NCBI RefSeq assembly: GCF_010509575.1
Contig: NZ_CP048437.1
Location: forward strand, 558,001-622,000
Length of the DNA stretch: 64,000 nucleotides
Source: Faecalibacterium duncaniae
GTDB lineage: Bacteria > Bacillota > Clostridia > Oscillospirales > Ruminococcaceae
Reading direction: 5' to 3'
This document shows, one piece after another, positions 1 through 9,615 of the stretch. The first letter of the stretch is position 1; every line of letters starts with the position of its first letter. The translations under genes were made by a program, and so were the position numbers. The notes below the pieces were generated by a model. It made no database searches. It was not told the DNA's origin and saw nothing but the letters and a program-made list of their open reading frames with translations.

Positions 1-42
1 GCACAGCGCTTTTTCTTATCCATAAAAACGAAAAAACAAACA

Positions 43-1251
43 TTATTTCTGCACGCCGCTCTCGCACTGTTCGATGAACTGTTTGGCCACGCGGGGGCTG
101 CGGCCGCCAGCGCGGATGGCGAAGGCCTCGGCCTTGACCAGCAGCTCTTCCATGGGCATCTGGATGTGGTGCTGTTTTGCCAGCTCTTCCAGAATGGCGG
201 CAAAGCGGGCTTTCTCGGGCCGCTGGAAGGTGACGGTCAGGCCGAACCGGGCGGAAAGGCTCATCAGTTCCTGCCGGGTGTCGGCTTCGTGGATGTCGTC
301 GCCGGTGCGGTCGGTCAGGGTCTCCTTGATGAGGTGGCGGCGGTTGGAGGTGGCATACACCGCAATGTTCCGGGCCCGGCCGCCCACGCTGCCCTCAAGG
401 ATGGCTTTCAGGGCGGCAAAGTTGTCGTCGTTGGAGGAGAAGCTCAGGTCATCGATGAAGAGGATGAATTTGAGGGGGTTGGCTGCCAGCTGATCCATCA
501 GGTCGGGGATCTGGTAGAGCTGGTTCTTCTTGACCTCCACCAGCCGCAGGCCGTCGGCGGCATACTCGTTGGCAATGGCCTTGACCGTGCTGGATTTGCC
601 GGTGCCGGCATCGCCGTAGAGCAGGACATTGTTGGCGGGGGAACCGGCCAGCAGGGCGCGGGTGTTGGCAATGACCTTTTCCCGCTCCTTCTCGTAGCCC
701 GGCAGCTCGCTGAGCTTCTGGGGGTCGGGGTACTTCACGGGCACCAGCTGGCCGTTCTCCACTGTGAACACATGGTGCTTGGCAAACATGCCGTAGCCCT
801 TCTTCCCGGCTTCCCGCATCCGCTGGTTATAGGCGGCGGTCAGGTCGAGCTGCCTTGCCTCCCAACGGGGCAGGAACGCCAGCTCCCGGTTCTGCCGGTC
901 GGCGGCTTCCAGCAGCGCGTCCAGCGTCAGGCCGCAGAGCTTCTGCAAAAAGTTCAGCTCACTGTTCAGGGCGGCCTCCATCACAGGGGAGAGCTGGCCT
1001 GCAGCAGCCTGCCGCACACAGAAGGTCTCTGTCTCCAGCACGGCGTTGGAAAGATAATCGCCCAGATTGGTGGTGTGGGCGAACAGGGCGGCTTCAAAGG
1101 CGGCCACAGCATCGCACAGGGGGGCGATGGTATCGTCAGCCGCTTCCAGCCGGTCGGTCAGCGCCGCCAGCTTTGCCACAACGGGGTCGCCCAGCAGGGC
1201 ACGGAAGACAACAAGCCCGTGGAGCCGGGCATTCCATTCACGAAGTTGCAT
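43..1251 (-). CDS. DUF815-type AAA+ ATPase
   Basis: A cytosolic P-loop ATPase of 402 aa. The N-terminal half (about residues 1-190) is helical with no motif I recognise. The C-terminal half holds a Walker A loop (GDAGTGKSS, near residue 212), a Walker B strand (FILFIDDLSF, near 268) and a sensor-like ATSNRRHLIKE near 305. This arrangement and length fit the DUF815 family of stand-alone AAA+ proteins, whose cellular role is not established. The ATG follows a GAGAGGA ribosome site by about 8 bases. It is transcribed away from the ilv genes and has no operon partner in the window. Family call is good; function is unknown. Confidence 0.85.
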   Translation of the reverse strand: MQLREWNARLHGLVVFRALLGDPVVAKLAALTDRLEAADDTIAPLCDAVAAFEAALFAHTTNLGDYLSNAVLETETFCVRQAAAGQLSPVMEAALNSELNFLQKLCGLTLDALLEAADRQNRELAFLPRWEARQLDLTAAYNQRMREAGKKGYGMFAKHHVFTVENGQLVPVKYPDPQKLSELPGYEKEREKVIANTRALLAGSPANNVLLYGDAGTGKSSTVKAIANEYAADGLRLVEVKKNQLYQIPDLMDQLAANPLKFILFIDDLSFSSNDDNFAALKAILEGSVGGRARNIAVYATSNRRHLIKETLTDRTGDDIHEADTRQELMSLSARFGLTVTFQRPEKARFAAILEELAKQHHIQMPMEELLVKAEAFAIRAGGRSPRVAKQFIEQCESGVQK

Positions 1252-1280
1252 AGGAAAATCCTCTCTTTTTAACGGCCTTG

Positions 1281-1330
1281 CCCTCTCAGGCGCGCCGCGC
1301 CAGCTCCCCCAAAGGGGGAGCCATTGGCAG
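1281..1330. repeat. Half copy of the dispersed double-hairpin repeat
   Basis: It reads CCCTCTCAGGCG, then a short GC hairpin, then CAGCTCCCCCAAAGGGGGAG. It matches the left half of the longer copies at 10719, 24872 and 33285, but the right half is missing. Confidence 0.7.
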
Positions 1331-1454
1331 GCCGGTCAGAAGGCTGTTTATTTTTATAACAGTGTAGAATTGATTATACTCTTGGAAAAGGCGCTTAGCA
1401 AGGGTGTGTTCAATTATCTTCATCTTTCGGCTGATTCACTTTACAAATCGTCGA

Positions 1455-1482
1455 TTGACAAAGGCCCGATTTATAGTATAAT
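1455..1482 (+). promoter_or_regulatory. Promoter of the ilv operon
   Basis: TTGACA at 1455-1460 and TATAAT at 1477-1482, 16 bases apart. Both hexamers match the vegetative consensus fully. Confidence 0.8.
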
Positions 1483-1582
1483 TGACCCAACGTTCAAATC
1501 GGAATGCAAGATGCGAAAAGTAACGTGTCTGAGGGAAATTTTGTTGAGAGTGTAAGAGGAAAAGGAACAGGAGCAACTTACC

Positions 1583-3247
1583 ATGCAGTTAAATGGTTCG
1601 CAAATTTTTGTTGAAGTTCTCTGCGAACAGGGCGTGGACACCATCTTCGGCTACCCCGGAGGTGCTGTGCTGAACCTGTACGACGAGCTGTATAAGAATT
1701 CTGACCGCATCCACCATGTGCTGACCGCCCACGAGCAGGGCGCTTCTCATGCGGCCGATGGCTATGCCCGCGCAACGGGCCGCACCGGCGTGGTGCTGGC
1801 CACCAGCGGCCCGGGTGCCACCAACCTGGTCACCGGCATTGCCACTGCCTACATGGACTCCGTGCCCATGGTCGCCTTTACCGGCAATGTGCCGACCCCC
1901 GGTCTGGGCAAGGACAGCTTTCAGGAGGCCTACATCGAGGGCATCACGATGCCCATCACCAAGCACAACTTCACGGTGCGCAAGGTAGAAGAGCTGGCCG
2001 ACACCATGCGTGCGGCGTTCCGCATTGCGCAGAGCGGCCGCAAGGGCCCGGTGCTGGTGGATATCCCCAAGGATGTCACCGCTGCTGTCTGTGAGTTCAC
2101 TCCCAAGCAGCCGGAGCAGATCCGCACCGTGACCACCTACGACGAACAGCAGGTCAAGTGGGCCGCCGATATCATCAACGCGGCCCAGCGCCCGCTGGTC
2201 TATTTTGGCGGCGGCGTGCGGAGCGCGGCTTCCTGCCAGCCCCTGCGTGACCTGATCCACAAGGCGGAGATCCCCGCCACCTATACCCTGATGGCCGCAG
2301 GCGTTGTGCCCTACGGTGACCCGATGAACATCGGCATGGTCGGAATGCACGGCTGCTACACCTCCAACCGGGCGGTTGCGGATTGCGACGTGCTGATCGC
2401 ACTGGGCACCCGCTTTTCTGACCGCGTGGCCCTGAACCCCAAGACCTTTGCCAGGAATGCCACCATCATCCAGATCGATATCGACCCCAGTGAGCTGGGC
2501 AAGAATGTGGATGTGGATCTTGCCATTGCCGGTGATGTCTGCTATGTCCTGAGCGGGATGCTCCCCCTCATTGAGGAGAAGAAGCACCCCGACTGGATGA
2601 AGATGATCCACGAGTGGCAGGCGCAGGATTACCACCCTGTGTCCGACCCCACCCGCCTGATGCCCCATCAGGTCATCGGCGAGGTGTGCAGCCAGTGCGG
2701 CCCCGAGGCCGTGTATGTCACCGACGTGGGCCAGCACCAGATGTGGGCGGCCCAGTACATCCGCCACACCAAGAGCCGCGGCTTTATCACCAGCGGCGGC
2801 CTGGGCACCATGGGCTTTGGCTATGGCGCGGCCATCGGCGCGCAGATGGCGCTGGGCCGGGAGCAGCGGGTGGTCATGTTCACGGGCGACGGTTCCTTCC
2901 ACATGAACCTCAACGAGGCCTGCACCGCTGTCAGCTATGAGCTGCCCATCATCACGGTCATCTTCAACAACTCTGTGCTGGGCATGGTGCGCCAGTGGCA
3001 GACCACTTTCTACGAAAAGCGCTACTCCCAGACCGACCCTCACCGCCGCACCGACTTTGTCAAGCTGGCGGACGGCTTTGGCCTGAAGGGCTACCGCTGC
3101 ACCAACCTCCCCGAGTTCCAGGCCGCATTTGCCGATGCCCTCAAGCAGAAGGGCCCCACCTGGATCGAGTGCATCATCGACAAGGACGAAAAGGTCCTGC
3201 CCATGATCCCCGGCGGCGGCGACATCAATGATATCATCATGGAATAA
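1583..3247 (+). CDS. ilvB: Acetolactate synthase, large (catalytic) subunit
   Basis: Catalyses the TPP-dependent condensation of pyruvate with pyruvate or 2-ketobutyrate, the first shared step of valine, leucine and isoleucine synthesis. At 554 aa it has the usual length. The three TPP-enzyme domains are present: an N-terminal pyrimidine-binding domain with the catalytic Glu in AHEQGASHAADGYARATG (near residue 49), a central domain, and a C-terminal PP-binding domain with TGDGSFHMNLNEA...NN near residues 430-460. An AGGAG site lies 9 bases before the ATG. It starts the ilvB-ilvN-ilvC-ilvD cluster, and ilvN follows 13 bases after its stop. Confidence 0.97.
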   Translation: MQLNGSQIFVEVLCEQGVDTIFGYPGGAVLNLYDELYKNSDRIHHVLTAHEQGASHAADGYARATGRTGVVLATSGPGATNLVTGIATAYMDSVPMVAFTGNVPTPGLGKDSFQEAYIEGITMPITKHNFTVRKVEELADTMRAAFRIAQSGRKGPVLVDIPKDVTAAVCEFTPKQPEQIRTVTTYDEQQVKWAADIINAAQRPLVYFGGGVRSAASCQPLRDLIHKAEIPATYTLMAAGVVPYGDPMNIGMVGMHGCYTSNRAVADCDVLIALGTRFSDRVALNPKTFARNATIIQIDIDPSELGKNVDVDLAIAGDVCYVLSGMLPLIEEKKHPDWMKMIHEWQAQDYHPVSDPTRLMPHQVIGEVCSQCGPEAVYVTDVGQHQMWAAQYIRHTKSRGFITSGGLGTMGFGYGAAIGAQMALGREQRVVMFTGDGSFHMNLNEACTAVSYELPIITVIFNNSVLGMVRQWQTTFYEKRYSQTDPHRRTDFVKLADGFGLKGYRCTNLPEFQAAFADALKQKGPTWIECIIDKDEKVLPMIPGGGDINDIIME

Positions 3248-3260
3248 GGAGGACTGACCC

Positions 3261-3824
3261 ATGGAATCCAAACGCAGAGTCATCAGTCTGCTGGTGGACA
3301 ACCAGAGCGGTGTTCTGGCCCGGGTGTCCAACCTGTTCTGCCGCCGCGGCTTCAATATCGACAGCCTGACGGTGTCCGCCACCAACGACCCGGCGGTCAG
3401 CCGCATCACCGTGACCATCACCAGCGATGAAAAGGCGCTGAGCCAGCTCATCCTCCAGACCGAGCGGCTGGAAGTGACCCGGCAGGTGTTCGTTCTGGAT
3501 CACGAGAATTCGCTGGAGCGGGAGCTGCTGCTGCTCAAGGTGGCTGCCGATGTCCACAACCGCAGTGAGCTGCGGGAGATCGCCAGCATCTACAAGGCAA
3601 AGATCATTGATTTTTCGCCCGACAGCATGGTGCTGGAGCTGACCGGCCGCCCCGAAAAGGTGGACGCGTTCCTCAAGATCCTGGCAGATTACAAGATCCT
3701 TGAGCAGTGCCGCACCGGCGTGACCGCCCTGGAGCGCGGCGGGATGCACCAGCACATGCAGAAGCCCCCGCAGGAGGTGCGGGCAGCCCAGCTGCCCCTG
3801 CCCGGGACCCATTGCCCGCAGTAA
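3261..3824 (+). CDS. ilvN: Acetolactate synthase, small (regulatory) subunit
   Basis: The regulatory partner of IlvB; in this family it binds valine and confers feedback inhibition. The 187-aa protein starts with an ACT domain (RRVISLLVDNQSGVLARVSN, residues 5-25) carrying the glycine-rich ligand loop. A second domain follows, typical of the longer IlvH-type subunits. The start follows AAGGAGGA by 7 bases and lies 13 bases after ilvB, so the two are probably made together in stoichiometric amounts. The last 20 or so residues (from about 165) are low-complexity and not obviously conserved. Confidence 0.95.
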   Translation: MESKRRVISLLVDNQSGVLARVSNLFCRRGFNIDSLTVSATNDPAVSRITVTITSDEKALSQLILQTERLEVTRQVFVLDHENSLERELLLLKVAADVHNRSELREIASIYKAKIIDFSPDSMVLELTGRPEKVDAFLKILADYKILEQCRTGVTALERGGMHQHMQKPPQEVRAAQLPLPGTHCPQ

Positions 3825-3884
3825 GGCATAATCTCTCAGTTTTCCATAAAAATCAAAATATAAAAATAAAACAGGAAAGAGTAA

Positions 3885-4919
<1,035 letters not shown>

Positions 4920-4921
4920 TT

Positions 4922-5040
4922 AACTCCCCCAGTCGCCTGCGGCGACAGCCCCCTCAAAGAGGGAGCCTTTTGTCTGATCGCAGCGTGAAGCCTCCCTCCG
5001 TGAGGGAGGTGGCATCGCGCAAGCGATGACGGAAGGAGTT
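4922..5040. repeat. Dispersed double-hairpin repeat, full copy
   Basis: It begins AACTCCCCCAGTC and ends with the inverted form GACGGAAGGAGTT. Inside are a GTCGCCTGCGGCGAC hairpin, a CCCTCAAAGAGGG hairpin, a CCTCCCTCCGTGAGGGAGG hairpin and a CATCGCGCAAGCGATG hairpin. It lies between ilvC and ilvD, within a likely operon. Confidence 0.85.
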
Positions 5041-5069
5041 CAGCCAAAAGCTGCTTTTAAAACTAAGAA

Positions 5070-5099
5070 AGGCTCCCTCCTTTGGGAGGGGGTCTTTTG
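5070..5099 (+). other. GC hairpin followed by a T run before ilvD
   Basis: An imperfect stem (GGCTCCCTCC with GGAGGGGGTC, allowing G-T pairs) is followed by TTTTG, 20 bases before the ilvD start. It could act as a weak terminator or attenuator, or be a stray repeat half. The sequence alone does not decide. Confidence 0.4.
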
Positions 5100-5122
5100 T
5101 TATAAGGAAAAGAGGATATGTT

Positions 5123-6781
5123 ATGAGAAGCGATAACGTGACCAAGGGCTCGGAGCGGGCCCCCAACCGAAGCTTATTCTACGCACTGGGTTACACCCCT
5201 GAAGAGCTGGAGCGCCCGCTGATCGGCGTGGTCAGCGCTTACAGCGAGATCGTGCCCGGCCACATGAATCTGGATAAGATCGCCGATGCCGTCAAGGCCG
5301 GTGTGGAGATGGCGGGCGGCACCCCCATCCTGATCCCTGCCATCGGTGTCTGCGATGGCATCGCCATGGGCCATGTGGGCATGAAATACTCCCTGGCCTC
5401 CCGCGAGCTGATCTGCGACAGCGTGGAGACCATGCTGATGGCTCATCAGCTGGACGGTCTGGTGCTGGTGCCCAACTGCGATAAGATCGTGCCCGGCATG
5501 GTTATGGCCGCGGTCCGCATGGATGTGCCCGCGGTGGTCTGCTCCGGCGGCCCCATGCTGGCCGGCAGCTACGGCGGCGAGGAAGTCAGCCTTTCCAAGA
5601 TGTTCGAGGCTGTGGGCGCTTACAAGGCCGGTATGATCACCGACGAGCAGCTGGAAGACTGCACCTGCAACTGCTGCCCCAGCTGCGGCAGCTGCTCCGG
5701 CATGTACACCGCCAACAGCATGAACTGCCTGTGCGAGGCCATTGGCATTGCCCTGCCCGGCAACGGCACCATCCCGGCGGTCTACTCCAAGCGCCTGCAG
5801 CTGGCCAAGCACGCCGGTATGGCCATCATGGACATGGTCAACAAGGGCATCACCGCCCGCCAGATCATCAACGAGCGCTCCATCCGCAACGCACTGACCT
5901 GCGATATGGCGCTGGGCTGCTCCACCAATACCGTCCTGCATCTGCTGGCCATTGCCTACGAGGCTGGTGTGCCCATTGACCTGAAGCTCTTCAACGAGAT
6001 CAGCGCCAGGACCCCCAACCTCTGCCATCTGGCCCCCGCAGGCCCCACCCACATGCCCGACCTCTATGCCGCAGGCGGTATCCCCGCCGTGCAGGCAGAG
6101 CTGGCCAAGAAGGGCCTGCTGGATCTGGATGTGCCCACCGTGACTGGCAAGACCCTGGGGGAGAACATCAAGGGTGCCCACATCCTGAACGAAAAGGCCA
6201 TCCGCCCCATCGAAAACCCCTACTCCCAGACCGGCGGCCTGCAGATCCTGTGGGGCAACATCGCTCCGGACGGCTGCGTGGTCAAGCGCAGTGCCGTGGC
6301 CCCCGAGATGCAGCAGCACTCCGGCCCGGCCCGCGTGTTCAACAGCGAGGAGACCGCCATTGCGGCCATCTACGCAGGCCAGATCGTCCCGGGCGACGTG
6401 GTGGTCATCCGCTACGAGGGCCCCAAGGGCGGCCCCGGTATGCGCGAGATGCTCAACCCCACCTCTGCTCTGGCCGGTATGAAGCTGGATAAGACCGTGG
6501 CCCTCATCACCGACGGCCGCTTCTCCGGCGCAAGCCGCGGCGCGGCCATCGGCCATGTCAGCCCCGAGGCTGCTTCCGGCGGCCCCATCGGCCTGATCGA
6601 GGAGGGCGATACCATCAGTATTGATATCCCCAACGCAAAGATCACGCTGGAGGTCAGCGACGAGGTGCTGGCCGAGCGCAAGGCAAAGTACGTTGCGCCC
6701 GAGCCCAACATCAAGACCGGCTGGCTCAGCCGCTATGCCCGCATGGTCACCAGTGCAAACCTGGGTGCGGTGCTGAAGTGA
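5123..6781 (+). CDS. ilvD: Dihydroxy-acid dehydratase
   Basis: Iron-sulfur enzyme that dehydrates the 2,3-dihydroxy acids to the keto acids that give valine and isoleucine (third common step). 552 aa, normal length. Cluster-ligand regions are visible: VCDGIAMGH (near residue 73), [10 protein letters not shown] (near 117) and [15 protein letters not shown] (near 190). The last is preceded by three extra cysteines (CTCNCCP), which I note as unusual. The start follows GAGG by 7 bases. It closes the ilv cluster and a strong terminator follows. Confidence 0.97.
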   Translation: MRSDNVTKGSERAPNRSLFYALGYTPEELERPLIGVVSAYSEIVPGHMNLDKIADAVKAGVEMAGGTPILIPAIGVCDGIAMGHVGMKYSLASRELICDSVETMLMAHQLDGLVLVPNCDKIVPGMVMAAVRMDVPAVVCSGGPMLAGSYGGEEVSLSKMFEAVGAYKAGMITDEQLEDCTCNCCPSCGSCSGMYTANSMNCLCEAIGIALPGNGTIPAVYSKRLQLAKHAGMAIMDMVNKGITARQIINERSIRNALTCDMALGCSTNTVLHLLAIAYEAGVPIDLKLFNEISARTPNLCHLAPAGPTHMPDLYAAGGIPAVQAELAKKGLLDLDVPTVTGKTLGENIKGAHILNEKAIRPIENPYSQTGGLQILWGNIAPDGCVVKRSAVAPEMQQHSGPARVFNSEETAIAAIYAGQIVPGDVVVIRYEGPKGGPGMREMLNPTSALAGMKLDKTVALITDGRFSGASRGAAIGHVSPEAASGGPIGLIEEGDTISIDIPNAKITLEVSDEVLAERKAKYVAPEPNIKTGWLSRYARMVTSANLGAVLK

Positions 6782-6803
6782 CCCGGAAGACCGCATAACA
6801 GCA

Positions 6804-6841
6804 AAAGCTCCCGACGCGCAGAACGTCGGGAGCTTTTTTTA
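6804..6841 (+). terminator. Terminator of the ilv cluster
   Basis: AAGCTCCCGACG and CGTCGGGAGCTT form a perfect 12-bp stem over a 7-base loop, followed by a run of T. Confidence 0.93.
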
Positions 6842-6876
6842 TCCGAAACAGCGGGATACAGAAAATTGGACAAAAG

Positions 6877-6907
6877 AAAAAGCATCCTGAATCACTTCAA
6901 GATGCTT
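6877..6907 (-). terminator. Terminator after the initiator tRNA
   Basis: Read on the minus strand, AAGCATCTTGA pairs with TCAGGATGCTT and is followed by TTTTC. It lies just past the tRNA 3' end. Confidence 0.8.
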
Positions 6908-6909
6908 GG

Positions 6910-6986
<77 letters not shown>

Positions 6987-7028
6987 ATATTTACTTGTCT
7001 GCATCAGCTGTTCGCTGACTGCTCAAAT

Positions 7029-7057
7029 ATAATACCACAGAGGCGGGTGGATGTCAA
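7029..7057 (-). promoter_or_regulatory. Promoter of tRNA-fMet
   Basis: On the minus strand, TTGACA (7052-7057) and TATTAT (7029-7034) with a 17-base spacer, about 36 bases before the tRNA. Confidence 0.85.
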
Positions 7058-7075
7058 GGGTTTTGAAAAAGTTTT

Positions 7076-8242
7076 TTACTTTTTCTTTCTGGGATGGCGG
7101 ACACGGTAGTAGATCACGCCGCAGACCGCGCCGATGAGGATGGCGGGCCATGCGCCCACAAGGAACACCGCCACAGCCTGTGCGCCGGACACGAAGCCGG
7201 TCCAGCCATTGCGCAGGGCGGCCAGCAGCTTTGCGCCGAAGCTGGTGCTGGTGGGGGTCAGGGTCTCCACTTCGTTCAGGGTGATATAGACGGTGCAGCA
7301 GGAGACCTGATTGCTGTACCAGTCCAGCTGGCTCTGCCAGCTCTCGATCTGGTACTGCACATCGCTCAGGCTGGACTCGATCTCCAGCAGGTCGGCCAGG
7401 GTGTCGGCCTGTGCCTGCAGCTCCTGCAGGCGGGTGCGCTGGGCGGTCAGGCTGGCCAGCCGGGCCTCGGTGTCCATATACCGGGTGGTGATATCCTCCG
7501 CCTGCTGGTTCTGGTAGGTCACGCTGCCGGACTGGGCAGCGGCGGCCAGAAAGCTCTTGTAGCTGTCCTGGGGCACCCGCAAAGTCAGGCTGACGCTTCG
7601 GGTGCTGTCGGTGTTGGTGTACTCGCTGCTGGATTCCATATAGCCGTCTGCGTCAGAAAGGGCCGCATCCAGTGCCGCACGGGCGGTATCGTAATCCCGG
7701 GTCTCCAGCGTGAGGTTGGCAGTATAGATGATCTTGGCGCTGTCGGCGGTGCGGGTGGAAGCATCGCTCTCCGCTTCGCCGGAGGTCAGCAGGGAACCGC
7801 CGGTGGCAGTGTCTGCTGACCGGTAGCCGTCCTCTGCGCTGAAGGAGGAGATACCGTTGTCCGCAGAACCGTAGGTGGCGTTTTCGGTGTCCTCCATGGA
7901 GTAAACAGCGGCCTGCGGGGCGGCTGCCTTGGTGGCGGCGGCAGAGTAGTTGGAGGAAGAGCCGCCGCCCAGCAGGGTGACCCCCTCCCATTCGTAGGCA
8001 TGCACGGCACCGTACAGGCAGACCCCGCAGACTGCCGCGCAGGCGGCCAACTGGGCCCAGCGCCGGGCGGGGAAGCGGAGGGGCTTCTTCTGTTTTTTGG
8101 GGGTTGGGGAAGGCGCGGGTATGGCGATGCTCTTGGCACCGGGTGTCTCGGCGGCATTGGCCTGCAGGGCAAGCAGCTTTGCCTTCAGGTCATCGGAAGC
8201 GTGCAGATCGTCCACTTCCATCTTGTATTCATACCACCTCAT
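7076..8242 (-). CDS. DUF4349 membrane protein, possible sigma-factor partner
   Basis: A 388-aa protein. A short cytosolic N-terminus has the acidic, alpha-helical look of anti-sigma domains. One membrane segment follows (near residues 66-85, LAACAAVCGVCLYGAVHAY), then a Ser/Ala-rich linker. The DUF4349 domain spans about residues 168-330 and includes a coiled coil. A second membrane segment (near 355-375) precedes a basic tail. It overlaps the ECF sigma gene by 14 bases, and the first ATG follows AGGAG by 7 bases, so the two are translationally coupled. That suggests it senses or restrains the sigma factor, though DUF4349 proteins are not all anti-sigma factors. Confidence 0.75.
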   Translation of the reverse strand: MRWYEYKMEVDDLHASDDLKAKLLALQANAAETPGAKSIAIPAPSPTPKKQKKPLRFPARRWAQLAACAAVCGVCLYGAVHAYEWEGVTLLGGGSSSNYSAAATKAAAPQAAVYSMEDTENATYGSADNGISSFSAEDGYRSADTATGGSLLTSGEAESDASTRTADSAKIIYTANLTLETRDYDTARAALDAALSDADGYMESSSEYTNTDSTRSVSLTLRVPQDSYKSFLAAAAQSGSVTYQNQQAEDITTRYMDTEARLASLTAQRTRLQELQAQADTLADLLEIESSLSDVQYQIESWQSQLDWYSNQVSCCTVYITLNEVETLTPTSTSFGAKLLAALRNGWTGFVSGAQAVAVFLVGAWPAILIGAVCGVIYYRVRHPRKKK

Positions 8243-8720
8243 CTTCGATCTCCTCCTTCAGCAGCGTATGTAACTGGGCGCGTGCCCGCCGCAGCCAGCT
8301 GAGCACCGTGTTGGTGGGTGCACCCAGCATCCGGCCTACCTCGGCGGCGGTGTAGCCCTCGTAATAATGGAGGTACACGGCGTTGCGGTAGTTTTCCGGC
8401 AGAGTGCGCACCGCATCGAGCACACTGCCGTCATTTCCGGATTCCGGGGCAGGAATGTTTTCGTCCAGTTCGGTGTCCTTCTGGCGCGCGGCCCGGGTGA
8501 TATCCCGGCAGCGATTGATGGCGACCCGCAGCAGCCAGGCTTTGAGGTGCTCCTCACTCTCAAAGCGGCCTTCGTAGCGCAGGAGCTTTTCAAACACATC
8601 CTGCACCACGTCCTCCGCATCGGCGGCGCAGCTGCAATTGTGCATCGCGGCGCGGAACACGGTGTCGCTGTATCGCTGTACAGCCAGCGCAAAAACTTCG
8701 TCTTTGGTCAACTGTCCCAT
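8229..8720 (-). CDS. ECF-type RNA polymerase sigma factor
   Basis: A 163-aa sigma-70 family protein of extracytoplasmic-function size. Region 2 (about residues 10-75) includes the conserved AEDVVQDVFEKLLRY. Region 4 (about 105-155) is a helix-turn-helix with LPENYRNAVYLHYYEGYTA. I chose the ATG at 8720 over an upstream one because AAAGGAG precedes it and homologous alignment would start at MGQLTKDEV. It is followed by an overlapping DUF4349 gene and preceded by an uncharacterised gene on the same strand. The stimulus is unknown. Confidence 0.88.
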   Translation of the reverse strand: MGQLTKDEVFALAVQRYSDTVFRAAMHNCSCAADAEDVVQDVFEKLLRYEGRFESEEHLKAWLLRVAINRCRDITRAARQKDTELDENIPAPESGNDGSVLDAVRTLPENYRNAVYLHYYEGYTAAEVGRMLGAPTNTVLSWLRRARAQLHTLLKEEIEDEVV

Positions 8721-8761
8721 AAGTCTCTTTCTCTCCTTTGCGGCCCCGGGCGGGGCTGGTG

Positions 8762-8806
8762 GAAACAACTGTTTCAAAGGGACGTTTCACCCCATATACG
8801 GGTGAA
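8762..8806. promoter_or_regulatory. Two inverted repeats before the ECF sigma gene
   Basis: GAAACAACTGTTTC (8762-8775) is a perfect dyad. TTCACCC and GGGTGAA (8786-8806) form a second one. On the minus strand the region also contains TGAAAC, which resembles an ECF -35, but I do not see a convincing matched -10. They may be an operator or a hairpin between the two genes. Confidence 0.4.
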
Positions 8807-8823
8807 GCGCACGGATTATTGCA

Positions 8824-9396
8824 TTAACGATATAGCCTTTGGAAAAGGGCAATTTTCTCCGCAAGATACAGATCTGCTTTGGGGTGGGCCAGCCAGTGCT
8901 TCTGCCGGGTGGTCTGGCATAGGCGGCGGGCAAGGGCGGCAGGGTCGGTGTCGATGGCCTCCACATCCTGCAGGGTCAATTGCAGGGTCAGAGCGGCCGG
9001 GACATCCGGCAGGGGCGGCAGCGGGTCCTCCCAGACAAAGGGAGGCAGCAGCTGCACCGCGCAGACAGCGCGGGAACACTCCTCGGTGAGCAGCAGGGCG
9101 GCGGGGGAGCCATCCGGTTCCACATGCAGGCTGCTGTAAAGCAGCTGGAGGTTCCGGGGAGCAGAGAGCAGAACAGCACCCTCATCCGCCGTTTCGCTGA
9201 GGGTGAGGCACCCGGCGGCCTCGTCGGCATAGATGCGCCGGGCCGGTGCCCGGAAGCTGGCATAGAGCGCAGGCAGGTGGAAAACCCCCGCCTTGTCCAG
9301 CCCGTGCTGCAGCAGCAGATAGAATTCGGTCAGCGGGTGGTCCGGGTCCGGCTGTGGCATCCCGAAGTCCGGCCGGGAAAGATGTCCTCCGCCCAT
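8824..9396 (-). CDS. Uncharacterised protein
   Basis: I do not recognise this 190-aa protein. It has no signal peptide or membrane segment and is rich in Leu, Ala and Pro. It looks like a compact soluble alpha/beta protein with a helical C-terminus (DTDPAALARRLCQTTRQKHW onward). The start at 9396 was chosen because GGAGGGAG precedes it; a longer frame runs to 9594 without a ribosome site. It has its own strong promoter and lies just before the ECF sigma gene on the same strand, so it may be co-transcribed with it. Confidence 0.7.
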   Translation of the reverse strand: MGGGHLSRPDFGMPQPDPDHPLTEFYLLLQHGLDKAGVFHLPALYASFRAPARRIYADEAAGCLTLSETADEGAVLLSAPRNLQLLYSSLHVEPDGSPAALLLTEECSRAVCAVQLLPPFVWEDPLPPLPDVPAALTLQLTLQDVEAIDTDPAALARRLCQTTRQKHWLAHPKADLYLAEKIALFQRLYR

Positions 9397-9429
9397 AGTC
9401 TCCCTCCTTTTCCAGTGCATTGCCCTTTT

Positions 9430-9458
9430 AGTATATGGGTTTTGCAACGGATTTTCAA
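9430..9458 (-). promoter_or_regulatory. Promoter of the 8824-9396 gene
   Basis: Minus strand TTGAAA (9453-9458) and TATACT (9430-9435), 17-base spacer, about 35 bases before the chosen start. It supports that start over the upstream one, which would place the promoter inside the coding region. Confidence 0.8.
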
Positions 9459-9555
9459 CTGTAATTGCAACGCTTTCGGAGAATGGGAAATTTTCCCGCG
9501 CGGCCAGGACTCTTTGCGGGGGAGCCTCCGGCAGACCAAAACGGGAGACAGAAGC

Positions 9556-9586
9556 AAAAAGCCCGATCGTTCGGGAACGACCGGGT
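9556..9586 (-). terminator. Terminator of argF
   Basis: Minus strand CCCGGTCGTT pairs with AACGATCGGG over a CCCG loop, followed by CTTTTT. Confidence 0.88.
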
Positions 9587-9615
9587 CTGTGCATATTGTG
9601 CTGAGAGAGACGCAG

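Larger units (their letters stand above)
1252..1582. other. Divergent intergenic region upstream of ilvB
   Basis: This 331-base gap separates the divergent DUF815 gene and ilvB. It holds a half copy of the dispersed hairpin repeat (1281-1330), an AT-rich stretch with a possible second -10 (TATACT at 1375), the main ilvB promoter and a leader of about 95 bases. I looked for a T-box (specifier stem, AGGGTGGNACCGCG) and a leucine-rich leader peptide with terminator and saw neither. Confidence 0.7.

Noticed and set aside
1483..1582. A T-box leader before ilvB
   Set aside because: No specifier loop, AG bulge or AGGGTGGNACCGCG sequence, and no terminator.
1589..3451. A 620-aa minus-strand frame opposite ilvB and ilvN
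   Set aside because: Shadow of two certain genes; no start signal or domain.
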